Below, piece by piece: positions 23,225-34,760 of a stretch of 64,000 nt of DNA (positions within the stretch are counted from its first letter, which is position 1; every line of letters starts with the position of its first letter). Origin of the DNA: Hydractinia symbiolongicarpus (lineage: Eukaryota; Cnidaria; Hydrozoa; Anthoathecata; Hydractiniidae); the NCBI RefSeq assembly GCF_029227915.1, contig NC_079880.1, positions 19,213,501 through 19,277,500 on the forward strand, written 5' to 3'. Position numbers and translations under genes: made by a program. The notes below the pieces were generated by a model, which saw nothing but the letters and a program-made list of their open reading frames with translations, did no database searches and had not been told where the DNA came from.

Positions 23225-23762
23225 CTACTTATTATACGATAAATAACAAATATTGATGCAAAATTTTACTTTTAAGATTCATCCTGGTTCTTTTTAGCAT
23301 GTTTTAATTTTAATCTAGCTGATCGCTACTGGAACAGATAACGTTAAAAGCAGAACTAACACAGTCTAGACAGATAGGCTGTACAAATATCGTTTTAGGT
23401 TCTAGCCTGGATGGATGTATGATGATTTATGCAGCGAAAGTATTTTTAAACATTTTCTTTGACAGTCGAGTGCACATAAAAATTGGAGGAAAAAAATGAC
23501 GCAATATCCGTTCAATACCATCAATATGCGGTAATGCATGCGGCTTTATAGGTAAACAGTAATTCAAGGAGCAGAAAAAATATTGACATTTCACTTGTCA
23601 TTGAAGACAAGACCACCACTGATAACATACTGAGCATCTCATATTTCAATTGAGTTTAAATACCCTACGGACAGTCCACTATCTTCAAACGTACTGGAAT
23701 CGTTGTAGACGAAACAACAAATAGAGATAGACTTTCTTCAAAGGGAATTATTTTTATTCAAG
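23225..23762. other. Upstream region of the single-RRM gene
   Basis: No coding sequence recognised. It should contain the 5' UTR and promoter of the gene starting at 23763. I cannot point to a convincing TATA box or initiator. Confidence 0.35.
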
Positions 23763-25030
23763 ATGCCACAAGTAAATGTTGATTTAGCTTTTGGTATGCG
23801 ATCAAATAGCGACGAGAGGATCAGTAAATTTGAAGGTAAGTTTCTCTATGGTTTTCTCTCCGTATCAATTCTGTTAATTCTTTGAAGAAGGTTTATTGAT
23901 TTTCCTTGCAGCCATGTGTACAAATGAATGCTTTAGAAAATAAAAATTACATTCGTAGAAACCGTTAATGGTGGCAAGTTGTGTGTATAATAATTTTGCT
24001 GATCAAAACATCAACGCTTTCCATCTCTCTCTTTTCTTATAATTTTAAAGGGTTTCGTGAAACTCCAATTACGCCTCGTGTTTAACTTGGCCGCATTTTG
24101 TTAATATGATATAAAGGGGATGAAGAATTAACAGACTGATGTATTTAATCGCCTCGAATACCTGTTATCGTATACCTTAAATAGAGACAATTATAAATTT
24201 GGCAATCTTAATTATTTAAAAAAACATGAAGGTAATCTAGACTAAAAGTTTGTTATTTTTTTTCAACTAGGTATTGCCTTAAACATTCAAAACCTTGACG
24301 ACGAATTGAACGAAGACCGACTTTATGAAGAGTTTTCACGATTCGGAAAAATCCTCAGCACAAAAATTACAACCACTTCAAAGACGAAAACAAAAAGGTC
24401 TGGAGTTGTCAACTTTATGTCACCTGCTGACGCTTGCAGAGCGATTTCCGGTTTAAATGGTGGCGTGATTATCTCGAATACATTATTTGTTACTCTGGCG
24501 TCATCGCGTACTCGAGACAGACGACCCTCTGTTTGCAGAACGTCTTCTGTTCCCATTGTAAGTTTTATTTTGTTTTTCTGCTAGTACATCTTGGCGACCC
24601 TTACACAAACAGATGTTTAGGCCCACCAACGTGGTGTGATTAGTGAATAGCCAAACTTTTTCCTTTGCCTATTTTACTATACTTGTTTATTCAAAACAAA
24701 AACATATTGCTTTGTTAAATAAAAGCCATAAAAAGTTTAACACTTGTAAATAAACATGACAAAATGAAAGAATTAGCTTTACCGTGTTTAAGCCTATGTC
24801 AAACATTTGATTTGTGTCGGGGAAATTGTGTCGGGAAAATATGTCGGGCAATATTTGTTGTGTTGATATATATTTGTTTACTATTATAGCCATGTCGAAG
24901 GTCAAGAGGATACAGCGATGTGTTTAATAGTTCCAAGAGCTCTTGGGGTTCATCATCCAGTATTGGATCATCCACCGGTGGATCACTGATCGATTTCAAA
25001 AGAACATTATGCCGAACTGACTCACAATAA
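23763..25030 (+). CDS. Small single-RRM protein related to PABPC RRM4
   Basis: Three exons join in frame: 23763-23835 (ends Phe-Glu-G|GTAAGT, phase 1), 24271-24557 (acceptor TTTCAACTAG; donor ATT|GTAAGT, phase 0) and 24890-25030 (acceptor CTATTATAG, ends TAA). The total is 501 nt, or 166 residues. Residues 25-110 form one RRM: an RNP2-like Ala-Leu-Asn-Ile-Gln-Asn-Leu, a helix with 'EDRLYEEFSRFGKI', and RNP1-like Arg-Ser-Gly-Val-Val-Asn-Phe. It then has Ala-Cys-Arg-Ala-Ile-Ser-Gly-Leu-Asn-Gly and Leu-Phe-Val-Thr-Leu-Ala. The pattern is closest to RRM4 of cytoplasmic poly(A)-binding protein. RNP1 lacks the usual first aromatic residue (Phe/Tyr replaced by Val), so RNA affinity may be reduced or changed. 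The C-terminus is Ser/Gly-rich with an Arg patch and has no MLLE domain. The function is likely RNA binding; the target is unknown. Confidence 0.75.
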
Positions 25031-25031
25031 A
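25026..25031 (+). terminator. AATAAA overlapping the stop codon of the single-RRM gene
   Basis: The last codons read TCA CAA TAA A, so a canonical poly-A signal spans the stop codon. If it is used, the 3' UTR would be only about 10-30 bases. Other signals lie further downstream in this AT-rich DNA. Confidence 0.4.
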
Positions 25032-25535
25032 TTTGGATGATTTTTGACAGACTATGCTGCATTATTTTTGCAGCATCCAAAGACGACTATAGAAATTTAA
25101 ATTTAACCAACGGACACTATCGCATAATTTATCCTTTTAGCCAATGACTGACGCGATAGCACACTATAAATTATTTTTAGTCATAAACGTATACAAATTC
25201 GACTATGGTAATGTTTTATATATATATTATTTGCATATTGTATATAGTGTTATATATTGTATATTATATATATGCCATACTTTGTACATAACCCATATTA
25301 TCTTATAGCATATCATAGATGTTTGTAACAACAGAAAATTATACATTATATTATATAAACCAAAATTATTAAATTGGTGAATCTTTTCCCTGTGAAATTA
25401 GCTGCAGTTAACCTGTCGGCTACACCTACGCTATGCGGAAAAGTTTGTTTCGCGACTTTTTTCAGAAACAACCAATTTTTTGAGTTTACCTTAATAATTT
25501 CTTAACAATTTTAATTTATTTATTTATTTCCTGCC

Positions 25536-25612
25536 AAACTACTACGCCCTACTTAACTACTACACTCTACTAAACTACTACGCCCTACTAAATTGCTACT
25601 ACGCCCTACTAA
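25536..25612. repeat. Short tandem repeat, CTACTACGCCCTACTAAA type
   Basis: Four loose copies of an 18-20-base unit (AACTACTACGCCCTACT and variants) run head to tail, ending near AAGCCCAGCC. Confidence 0.7.
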
Positions 25613-28600
25613 GCCCAGCCTATTTAATTAAGCTTTCTATGAGGATATCAAAATTCAGTTTTTCTCAAACAAAGGCTTAGACGCAAATTAACGTGTCAGT
25701 GCAAATGCCTAAAATTCATATTCAGCAATTAACACAAATTAATTTATCACAACGAACTCCGAATTATTAAAATCAACCAATGAGCACAAACCAGCGTGGT
25801 CATATTTTAACTCCTTAAATAGTACGAGAATTAATTATATTTGTTCGGTTCAGTGAGGGCATTTGCGAGCAAAATAAAGGATTTTCTAATAGTGATTAAG
25901 TGAGTAAAGAACCAATTAAAAATTCCAGAACGCAGATGTAAAGGCCACGAAATTTGAAACACTGAAATCCACTGGATGTACCCTTGGTACAGGAGTTGAT
26001 TGGTCTATACATTATTTTATGAATTTTGCCTGACATCTGAATGAAGACATTTTCACAACTTCTACTACTTTCTCTTTTTATTTCTCATACCAAGTCAGAA
26101 ATTGTCATTCATTTGCGTTTTCCTTTCTGCACAGCAAGTCGCAAAAGCCATACATTTTGCCTTTCATAAACAACTACCTAAGAGCATTTCTTTAGCTACC
26201 TGTATGAGCAAAACATGCTATTATTATTCATGACTACTTACAAAGACATTTAAATTCCAGTTTATTCTCCAAACTTAGATTTTTTATATATTTAAACACA
26301 TTTATGTTATGAAACTGTGTTATTGACCTAAACGCGATTTACCAGGGAAAAATAATTCTTCTAATTGCTTGTTTAATATATGCGCGATTTTTTTGTACAA
26401 ATATTTATTAGATCAAATTTTTCCTGGGTGCCGTTTGGTTAAAAGTCATTGCTGCAAGCGACAACTGGCGAACATAACGGTAATCCAATAATCCTGTTCA
26501 TCAAACAAGGCTTATGCTTTAATTGAACAGTCTGGATATCGATGAATTTAATGTTGATTTTGTGACTAAAACTCAGAGAAATCCATGATCACATGTTTAT
26601 CTTGTACCATGGAAACCTCGGCGAAGTGTTTACACAAGACGAAAATATTGCAAAACGCGAGGAATTTCTTTTGTGAAATAAATGACCTTAAATTACCCAG
26701 AAGATTACAAACATTTATCACATGTTTACTAGTAATATTGGATATTTTGACCATCCCTTTAAATATATGCTAAAACCAACACTTCTTTTCACAACCTTTG
26801 TTTTCGTGACATTTTACTGTCATAGCGTGTGTTCGTCTGAAATTCTTTAAATTCACGTCAACAACGGAAACATAAGAAGTCAAACTCATGTATCCACAAA
26901 CAAAACTTAAATAGGGAGAAGCTAATCCGAAACTGTGTTTTGATTGTCACAAGACACAGGCGACATGCAAGAAGTATATTGTCTTCGCTGGTCGAACACA
27001 CCGGCGCAGCTTGTTTAATTTAAGGCTCGATTTGACGCGCGTTTCCATTTGACTGCATTTTTATAGCGCATAGCGCAAAACGTCTGTAAGTTATATCTTT
27101 AATGAACATAACATAGAGTTCAAACATTTCTGGGCATCCCTGAATAAACTTTGTGCAAATAATTTTAACGCACAGATTGTTTCTTTCGGAGCGTGAAATT
27201 ATACGGAGTATAGCTTCATGTAGGCATGCGTACACAGTATAACTTCGTATAGCGATTTTTTACTACTCCATATAAATGAAAATATTATTACAAGCTGTAA
27301 GCGGCACTTAAAGTAGACACTACCGACTTTAGCATGGGCGTCGAAGTCTAAACTAAAGCATCCTGATGATTTAACCTAGGCTATTTCAGTTCGTTCAAAC
27401 ACACAAGCAAATAAATTTTGTAAGAAGAAAGAGAAAAAAAAGTTTAAAATATAAAAAGTGTGAAAGCGCCAAGGGAAAGACACTAGCTTAAAAGTAGAAA
27501 AGTCTTTTTCTGCGAAAGCAAACATGCAATTTACCATATTATTAGCAGAACTGCCAAAGAGCTTAACCTTTTCCAAATAGCCCAGTTTTAAAATTATTTT
27601 TGCTTTACAGAGCCGATGCTTATTGAAGATATTTGGTATGAATTAAAAAAAAATGTTTAAAAGGACACTTGATCATGAGCAGCAGACAAATTTCCTCCCA
27701 AAACTCAAAAAGATAAAGTTTAAAAAACGGGGAGACTTTACGAGTTGTACTACACACATCAAAACATATTATGCAAAATATTCACAATTGGATAGTGAAG
27801 TTTTGCATTTGGTGTTGCAGTCAATATCCGTGATGACAAAATTGAAAGAAACTTTTGTTTTTTGACTAGCTAAATATATCGTTGGATAGTTTTACTTTAT
27901 GGCGAATGAAAGTCTTCAAAAAATATAAGTCTAAAAGCTAGGTAAAAAGCAATTTTAAACTGAAAAATTAGATAAAATTATAGTTTGAGTTAAAAGCAAA
28001 GTAAGCACTTATATCAAATAAATCAATAATGGATATCCAATATATGTAGGAAACTTTTATTTTATTTTCAGTTATATTTAGATTCCGAATATGATATTTA
28101 AGATGATTTAAGTTGTTGTTTTTGTCTTCAGTTGTCAGAAACTTTTCCACCATTAGCTCAACTTTCGTGTAAGTCACAAGTCGAAAACCAACATCCGTTT
28201 CGTAGGCCCTTTAAATGCTTGTATTTTTTTCTTAGTAACGTAATTATGTAGTTTTTAGTAGTTTTTAGCAAGGTCCATAAAAGTTTGCCAATTTTAGCAA
28301 AGGTTTCTTAAAATTTTACGGCTGGTATTATCTTTAAATAGGTTTTTTATTCATTTAATGTAGTCCCCATGAAAAGATGTCCTGGGCTCAACATTAATTC
28401 AAAATTTAGCCATTTTTGAAAATTAACATGACATATAGGGATTCTGTTTTTTACGTGAATTCCTGTAACTTAAAATGTTGCAGATATCATTTTTTGCTAG
28501 GAAGATTCACAAAAAAAATTTATGGGTTTATCCTCATATCAAAAAACGCTACAGGTCCTGGCATTGAGGTTGGGTCTGTTTGAATCCAATTGCACCAATA

Positions 28601-28922
28601 TTAAGTTCAGAAAGAAACGGTTCCCAGCAAAGATTATTGCACTGTCCAGAGTACAAATAATTTTCCAGTTCTGTTATTTAGTTTGTATATTTTACGAACC
28701 TTTAGGGGAAAGTCCAAAGTTTCAAAATGATATAATTTTTATGTTACGAATGCGCAGGAAGTGTTTCAGAAAGTTATGTTTGTACTTAGTTTCAGTTTTT
28801 ACTCAACACTACTAGTGTGTTAGTAATTTTAGAAACAGTATAGTGGTTAAAACTTTCTTCTTTCTATACAACCCTCCCTGTTTTAATTGCTGCCATAACG
28901 TTCTGTTTCCGATAAAGATTAA
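25613..28922. other. Stretch without a recognised gene
   Basis: No supported gene. Open frames at 26566-26773, 27020-27235, 27376-27576, 27653-27865 and 28522-28815 carry no recognisable domain or sensible splice sites. Confidence 0.45.
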
Positions 28923-29583
28923 GATAGATCGCACAAGAGAACATTGGTTATCTCAAAAGAACTGTTTTTGCTTACTTTGGCCCTTCCAGCCATTTTACAA
29001 TGTGACCACGGATCCAAGTATGTGAATGAATTTATTAAAGCTGTAGTTTGGACATGGCCAGGACAATGCAAATTTGTAAATAGTAGTCCATGCCAGTGTA
29101 ATCCCAAGGTCTGGAACAGAACCATCGAATTAATAAATGTAAGATAAAAAACTTACCGTGTAAACAGCAAAGATGTACAACTTTTTTCGGTTTTATAAGT
29201 TTTTTTAAACGATGGAGATGTTCAACTTTTGCTAAGTTTTTTCTATTGAAATTAACAGAATGATTAATGAGCTATTGTTTAAACTAAAGATTTGAGCATA
29301 TTTTTTCAATTTCTAATTATAACCGCTTTTTTTCTTTCGATATTTACCCTGCTGCTGCTATAACAATACCCGCCACGGAATATTTACGTGTTTTCCTTTG
29401 GTATTCATTGTAAAAAGAGAGTTTTTTTAAAAAACTTATACAATTTATTTTAACGTGTAGACATGTATATTACCTGCAACGAAACTTATAAGTTTTTTTC
29501 TTACAACTAAACGGTCCGTTTAAACGTACCGTGTATTTTAGCCTTTAGAATTGGACGAGCTGGCTAACACAAATGCAGTGTAA
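28923..29583 (+). CDS. Possible small secreted Cys-containing protein (last two exons)
   Basis: An open frame from 28923 ends at the donor AAT|GTAAGA (exon end 29138). An acceptor ATTTTAG then leads into 29542-29583, which continues in phase 0 for 13 residues and stops at TAA. The first exon has a signal-peptide-like core (about 28953-29002, Leu-Phe-Leu-Leu-Thr-Leu-Ala-Leu-Pro-Ala) followed by a mature part of about 60 residues. That part has a Trp-Thr-Trp-Pro-Gly-Gln-Cys stretch, a Cys-Gln-Cys-Asn-Pro stretch and two Asn-x-Ser/Thr sites. There is no ATG in the visible frame, so the start Met must be on an upstream exon that I did not locate. I do not recognise the family. It could still be a chance pair of open frames. 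Confidence 0.35.
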
Positions 29584-29805
29584 GTTTTTTTAATGCTATT
29601 TTGATTTCTTGATCATCATTTTTTTTTAGCTAATTTCGGTTGGTAAGTTGCTCTTGAGATATTTAATATGTAAGTAGCTACTATTGTGTCCTAGATATAA
29701 TGAACTGGACGTATTGCCCCTTTAAGTCGTTTTTGGACAAAAACAAAAGACGCATAAAATTTGTAATGTAAGCTAAAACGTGAATGACAGATGTGAACGG
29801 TGCTG
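29584..29805. other. Spacer, nothing recognised
   Basis: AT-rich DNA between the candidate secreted-protein gene and the relic that starts near 29808. Confidence 0.4.
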
Positions 29806-29807
29806 AT

Positions 29808-30330
29808 AATGGAAACGGATGAAACTGAGTACGAAAGTTTTGTCACTCCAAAAAAAAAGAAGAAAAATCTTTTGAAATGACTATAAAAAGCACGCAGAAA
29901 GACGTGTAGAGACAAGAAAACAAAAAATAAGAAGTGCAGAGGAGATGGCAGATAAATATGCCCGTGGAAAACACATTCATGTAATGGAGTATGAAGAGGG
30001 AGACCACTTGGCTGTTTTCGTTAAGAGTTGACAGACACACAACGCATTTTCCGAGGTCATTATGACTTATAACTCACAATAGACCAACGTGCAGGTGGTA
30101 GCCTGGAACCCTTTTGACGAGTTAGTGAATGCATACATTTTAAAACCGTGTGTTGACAAAAAAATTATTAACAAATTGGATTCACTCATAGACAAAACGT
30201 TCATGAATTAAAATTTGAAGGTGTCAATATATGCCTTACTATGCACGACACAGGAAAATACAGCGAAATACAATGCTGGCATCTAAATTCAATGCTCATA
30301 TTGTATAATTAGACATAAAGTACGTTTGAA
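29808..30330 (+). pseudogene. Relic of a transposon-derived ORF (integrase-downstream type)
   Basis: A short ATG frame at 29810 with a Lys-rich block is broken by TGA. In another frame, 29896-30029 reads 'AEEMADKYARGKHIHVMEY', then Glu-Gly-Asp-His-Leu-Ala-Val-Phe-Val and a stop. This resembles the chromo-like tail after the integrase core in gypsy or KRBA2/SCAND3-type proteins, where a '...VGDxVxV' strand is usual. Later frames (about 30090-30200) keep short open stretches with intervening stops. No integrase catalytic core is visible. The assignment is tentative. Confidence 0.3.
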
Positions 30331-30360
30331 AAAGAGTAAATGTGAAATGTTGCGAAAAGA

Positions 30361-30366
30361 TTTATT
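30361..30366 (-). terminator. Poly-A signal candidate for the MFS gene
   Basis: TTTATT on the plus strand is AATAAA on the minus strand, about 60 bases after the MFS stop codon. Confidence 0.45.
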
Positions 30367-30427
30367 GACAATAGTTAGTGTAAGTTTTTAAAATGAAACT
30401 ATATACAATTTTTTGAATTTTCGTTGT

Positions 30428-31612
30428 TCAAATAAGTTCAGTTTTTCTCAACATTAAAAAATTCAATGATAATACAAACATTCCTATAGAGAAGTACATT
30501 TCGGTAATATTACTAAGCAAAGGATATAAAAATCCGGCGCAGGTCCCAAGCACACCGAATAACTCATACACTCCGGAATAAAAATATATCTGGTCTGTAG
30601 TTTTCCAAAGTTCAGGTAACAAAACAGCATCATCGTTAATCCAGGATATGGAGCTCAGGTACAGCGTTGTCAAAAGAATAACTATTTGAACTAATTCATT
30701 CGAGCTAAACGTCGATATAAAAGAAAATCCAAAACATATCATCCGAATTATTTGCCATGATGCTAAAATGAGCTTGTTTGAGTAATTATTGAGAAGACGA
30801 TTTTGTAAAATGTTGGCTGCGTATGCTATGCCGTACCGAAGTGTTAAAACAATACCAAAGAACAGATTAGCCATGTTGTTTTTCTCCCCAAACTCTTGAA
30901 CGGCAATAATCATACTAACGGAAGTAAATCTGCTTAAAAAAGAAGTTAGAAATATCACAAAGAGTATTTCTTTTCTACCAACTGATTTCGTGGAACTTTT
31001 GTTATCAGGAACAACACATTTTTTATGTTCGCATGCGATAAAAATTAAAATCCAAGCGAGTATACAAAACAAAATGGCATTGATTAACATTGGTAAAGTA
31101 TTGTTAGTAACTTCAACAGATCCTACTTTTACCAGAAAACCTCTGGGTACGAATCGTAGCAGACACATTATAATATCACCTATTGTATATCCACCAACAG
31201 TTTCACATATTTTACCTACTCTCTCTTTCGGGTCAAACAAATGACTTATCTCTGTGTAAATCACTAACGACTGACTTCCAATCGCAGAGCAAACCAACGC
31301 CGTAGTTATAACGTAGATGTTTTTTGAAAATATATAAGTCAGTAAACATACAACTTTCATACAGTAGAGTACAGCAAGCGCACGGTATGTTTGCCCAGTT
31401 TTATCCATGATGATGCCAAGTATCGGATTAAATATGAGTGCAGAGAACCACAAAAATGAATACCCAATGGAAAAATCTCTTTGAGCAGTACTTGGGTCCA
31501 AATCCTCAACAAAATGACTAAACATGAATATTGTGTAACCTGTTGCTTCCATACCTGCTAAGACAAACAAGATTCGCAGTACTAGATACAACGTAGTCTT
31601 TTTTAGCGCCAT
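30428..31612 (-). CDS. Major facilitator superfamily transporter, intronless
   Basis: A single 394-residue frame from an ATG at 31612 to a TGA at 30430-30428. Hydrophobic segments recur through the whole length (about 10-30, 47-66, 78-96, 100-120, 140-160, 175-195, 215-240, 245-265, 280-300, 305-325, 340-365 and 368-388), which fits 10 to 12 membrane helices. Between helices 2 and 3 is Asn-Pro-Ile-Leu-Gly-Ile-Ile-Met-Asp-Lys-Thr-Gly, the MFS loop motif Gly-x-x-x-Asp-Lys/Arg-x-Gly. A central hydrophilic loop at about 195-212 (Cys-Val-Val-Pro-Asp-Asn-Lys) divides the two six-helix halves. The substrate cannot be told from the sequence and I do not recognise the subfamily. The absence of introns may mean a retrocopy or simple intron loss. 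Confidence 0.8.
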   Translation of the reverse strand: MALKKTTLYLVLRILFVLAGMEATGYTIFMFSHFVEDLDPSTAQRDFSIGYSFLWFSALIFNPILGIIMDKTGQTYRALAVLYCMKVVCLLTYIFSKNIYVITTALVCSAIGSQSLVIYTEISHLFDPKERVGKICETVGGYTIGDIIMCLLRFVPRGFLVKVGSVEVTNNTLPMLINAILFCILAWILIFIACEHKKCVVPDNKSSTKSVGRKEILFVIFLTSFLSRFTSVSMIIAVQEFGEKNNMANLFFGIVLTLRYGIAYAANILQNRLLNNYSNKLILASWQIIRMICFGFSFISTFSSNELVQIVILLTTLYLSSISWINDDAVLLPELWKTTDQIYFYSGVYELFGVLGTCAGFLYPLLSNITEMYFSIGMFVLSLNFLMLRKTELI

Positions 31613-33930
31613 TTTTATGTTATCAATTCGTGGTTGAAAAAAAGAAATGTAAGTCTTTGTTTACTGAAAATATTCTTTAACCTACAAATAGAAAGACATT
31701 AAGTGAAATCAATCGCTGATCAAAACGGCGCGATTCTATACTTTATTTTCGTCGGCGTTTTAAACTCTACACAATACAGGTAACAGCTAAAAAAAATTGA
31801 GAATAAAAATTATTTGTGCATCAACCGGCCATTACGTCATCAAAATTAAAATGACGGACCTTTTTATTTCTTTTTCGCCTAAGTGGATTTCCTTGATGAG
31901 CTTTTTAAGCTCTATTCAATGCAAATAATTACTAAAAATAGTTCTGAATACTTTTTTTGGTCATTGTTGTGTCTTATTCTTATTTTTTACATTATTATCT
32001 TAGTTTCTGGGTCTACACTTTACATGCAACGGGTAAACAAATTTCGCCAGAGGTTTTTTTAAATATGCACTGGTAAAGCCAGCAAAATTTTAAAAAAAAC
32101 ACTTATATTTTCATCATGCGATTATCGACTAACCTATTATAGTAATACGGTGAGTACGTCCGTGTGTCTGCAACAGGCAACTTGGAAGTGTTCCTTTCCC
32201 TTTGATCTAGTCGAGAAAATGGATGTCTCGTTTGACAACTGTGTAGACGGTGCGGCACGACGTCAATGCATTTAAAATGACGTCAGTTTATTCATTAAAA
32301 TTTGTGACGCCATGGCAGTTAAATTGGGTAACATTTCTAAACCTTGATCCACGAATCGGTTTCGGAATATAAGGGTTGATATCATCTAACAACATTATCA
32401 CTGTAAGCAGATCCTTACTGACGTCATCAGAATTCAAGTTACGATTTTTTTTCCACTGTTCTCCTAAGTAAGTGGATTTCTACACGGGCTTTAAGAACTA
32501 CTTTATTACTAAAATTCAATATACAGATTACTAACGCCCAGTGGCACTTCACACTACACCGATAAGTTCGAGAATATAAAACTAGCCTTTATTATGCTAC
32601 TAGGCCAGGAAGCATAAAAGTTACAGGTAAAACAGGAGTGGCCTTCAACCTAGAACCCTAGAAAAAATTTACTAAGGTTTTCATTTTGAGCTTTCATTCC
32701 CCAGAGGTAACTGTCAAAGTCCTTTTGTCACTACTCTTATATTGAGTGACATTATTATCCCATTTGTATCCAGCATTTGATGGTTCAGTTTGTAAGTAAT
32801 ACCAATTCCTAGTTAAAAACATACTTTAATTATCGAGTGTTTTATCCCGTAAAAAGAAAAAGAATAACTTGTCTGTTATTGTACATATCTGTTTAAAGGT
32901 TGGTTTCACAGGAAGGTTGTAAACAAACAGAAAATTTTCTGCACAATTTAACATTGCTGACTTGATATTGCTAAATATTGAAAAGGGGTTGTTAAAACTG
33001 AATATTCTTGGTGAAAGAGTATTTTAGCTGTGTTATAATAAAATACCATATGGCTATAAAGCTAGTCTTAAAATTAAGTAATTATGAGATGAAAATGTTT
33101 TAAAGGCTTACTGCCCCCTTAGTCTTCTTAATTTTTAACTTGGACTAATAAGCTTCTGCTTCAAGCAGAGATCAATCCGTGCAAAATTAAAATACTGCTG
33201 TAACATGTTGTTTGCTGTATGAATTTTAGGTGAGGATTCAAAAATCACAATCATTTCGTCTCACAAAGTGGAGAAATAGCAACGGTACATTAAATGAAAC
33301 TAATTCGGGAAAGGTGTATTGCCTAACATTTGACTTGGGAGGAATGTTGGAACTGAAAGGGCTTTTTTTTGTTCAGTTCTCTTTAGCTAGCCGCGGTAAA
33401 AAATTATGTTGAAAAAATATATTTTAACTTATGCAATTTCGGTTCTTCGAAATTTTCTCAAAGCAGCAATTTAATGTTGGCAATGTAGCCGCTATATTGT
33501 TAGTTTGGACTCTACTCAAGAACTAAAAGATATGATGTTGATGAAATAGCGCTTAAATTTTGTTATGTGCTTAAATAAAACAACACAAAATACATTCCCT
33601 GCTCATACTTTGTCATGTTGAAATTTGGCCTGTTATTTGACCTGGTAATTGACCTGTTATTTGACCTTAGCAGTGGCGATGGTGCATGCATCAACACCAG
33701 AAAGATTAAGTGTCGAATAATATACGATAGATGGTTCACCTTACACAGTTTTAGGTATTCCAAATTGGAGAATAAGCCTCGCGAAAATTGCTTTTCTCCA
33801 CTTGCATTGAACAGCGGCAAGTAATTTATTTCAATAAAAATGTAAACGAGTTCGCCTTCATTTCTTGTCCAAAAAGTTTGCACTAACGAGTTCCAATTAT
33901 TTTGTTTCAAAGTTTTGGTGTAATCAAACC
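31613..33930. other. Upstream region of the MFS gene and spacer without a recognised gene
   Basis: No supported gene. The open frame at 33230-33412 follows an acceptor-like GAATTTTAG but has no ATG context or known domain. The frame at 33563-33949 (minus) runs into the satellite and is likely chance. Confidence 0.4.
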
Positions 33931-34760
33931 TCAGAATGTCACACTTCATATAACATACTCAAAATATCACACTCCTTATATCATACTCAGATTGTCACAC
34001 TTCATATAACATACTCAGAATGTTACACTCCATATAACATACTCAGTATGTCACACTCCATATGACATATTTAGAATGTAACACTCTATATAACATACTC
34101 AGAGTGTCACACTTCATATAACATACTCAGAATGTCACACTCTATATAACATACTCAGTATGTCACACTCCATATAACATATTTAGAATGTAACACTCTA
34201 TATAACATACTCAGAGTGTCACATTCCATATGACATACTCAGAATGTCACACTCTTTATATCATACTCAGATTGTCACACTCCGTATAACATGCTCAGTA
34301 TGTCACACTTCATATAACATACTCAGAATGTCACACGCCATATAACATACTCAGAATGTCACACTTCATATAACATACTCAGAATGTCACACTCTATATA
34401 ACATACTCAGTATGTCACACTCCATATCGCATACTCTGAATGTCACACTCCATATAGCATACTCAGAATGTCACACTCCATATAACATACTCAGAATGTA
34501 ACACTCTTTATATCATACTCAGATTGTCACACTCCGTATAACATGCTCAGAATAATACACTCTATATAACATACTCAGAATGTCACACTCTATATAACAT
34601 ACTCAGAATGTCACACTCTATATAACATACTCAGTATGTCACACTCTATATAACATACTCAGAATGTCACACTCCATATAACATACTCAGAATGTAACAC
34701 TCCATATAACATACTCAGAATGTCACACTCTATATAACATACTCGTCACACTTCGTATGA
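33931..34760. repeat. 28-bp satellite array with higher-order structure
   Basis: About 29 copies of a 28-base unit, consensus TGTCACACTCCATATAACAT followed by ACTCAGAA. Variant units recur at multiples of 28. The ATTTAGAA variant appears after CAGTATG at 34044 and again at 34156 (112 bases, 4 units). The CTTTATATCAT variant appears at about 34251 and 34503 (252 bases, 9 units). This points to amplification of multi-unit blocks as well as single units. The copies are direct repeats without spacers, so this is not a CRISPR array. Confidence 0.95.

Noticed and set aside
27239-27253. ATAACTTCGTATAGC, identical to one arm of a loxP site
   Set aside because: Only one arm plus two bases match and the second arm is not there in the proper form. 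A chance match or a local imperfect inverted repeat is more likely.
33931-34760. Regular 28-base direct repeats that could suggest a CRISPR array
   Set aside because: Units abut without unique spacers, variants recur in blocks, and the DNA is eukaryotic. It is a satellite.
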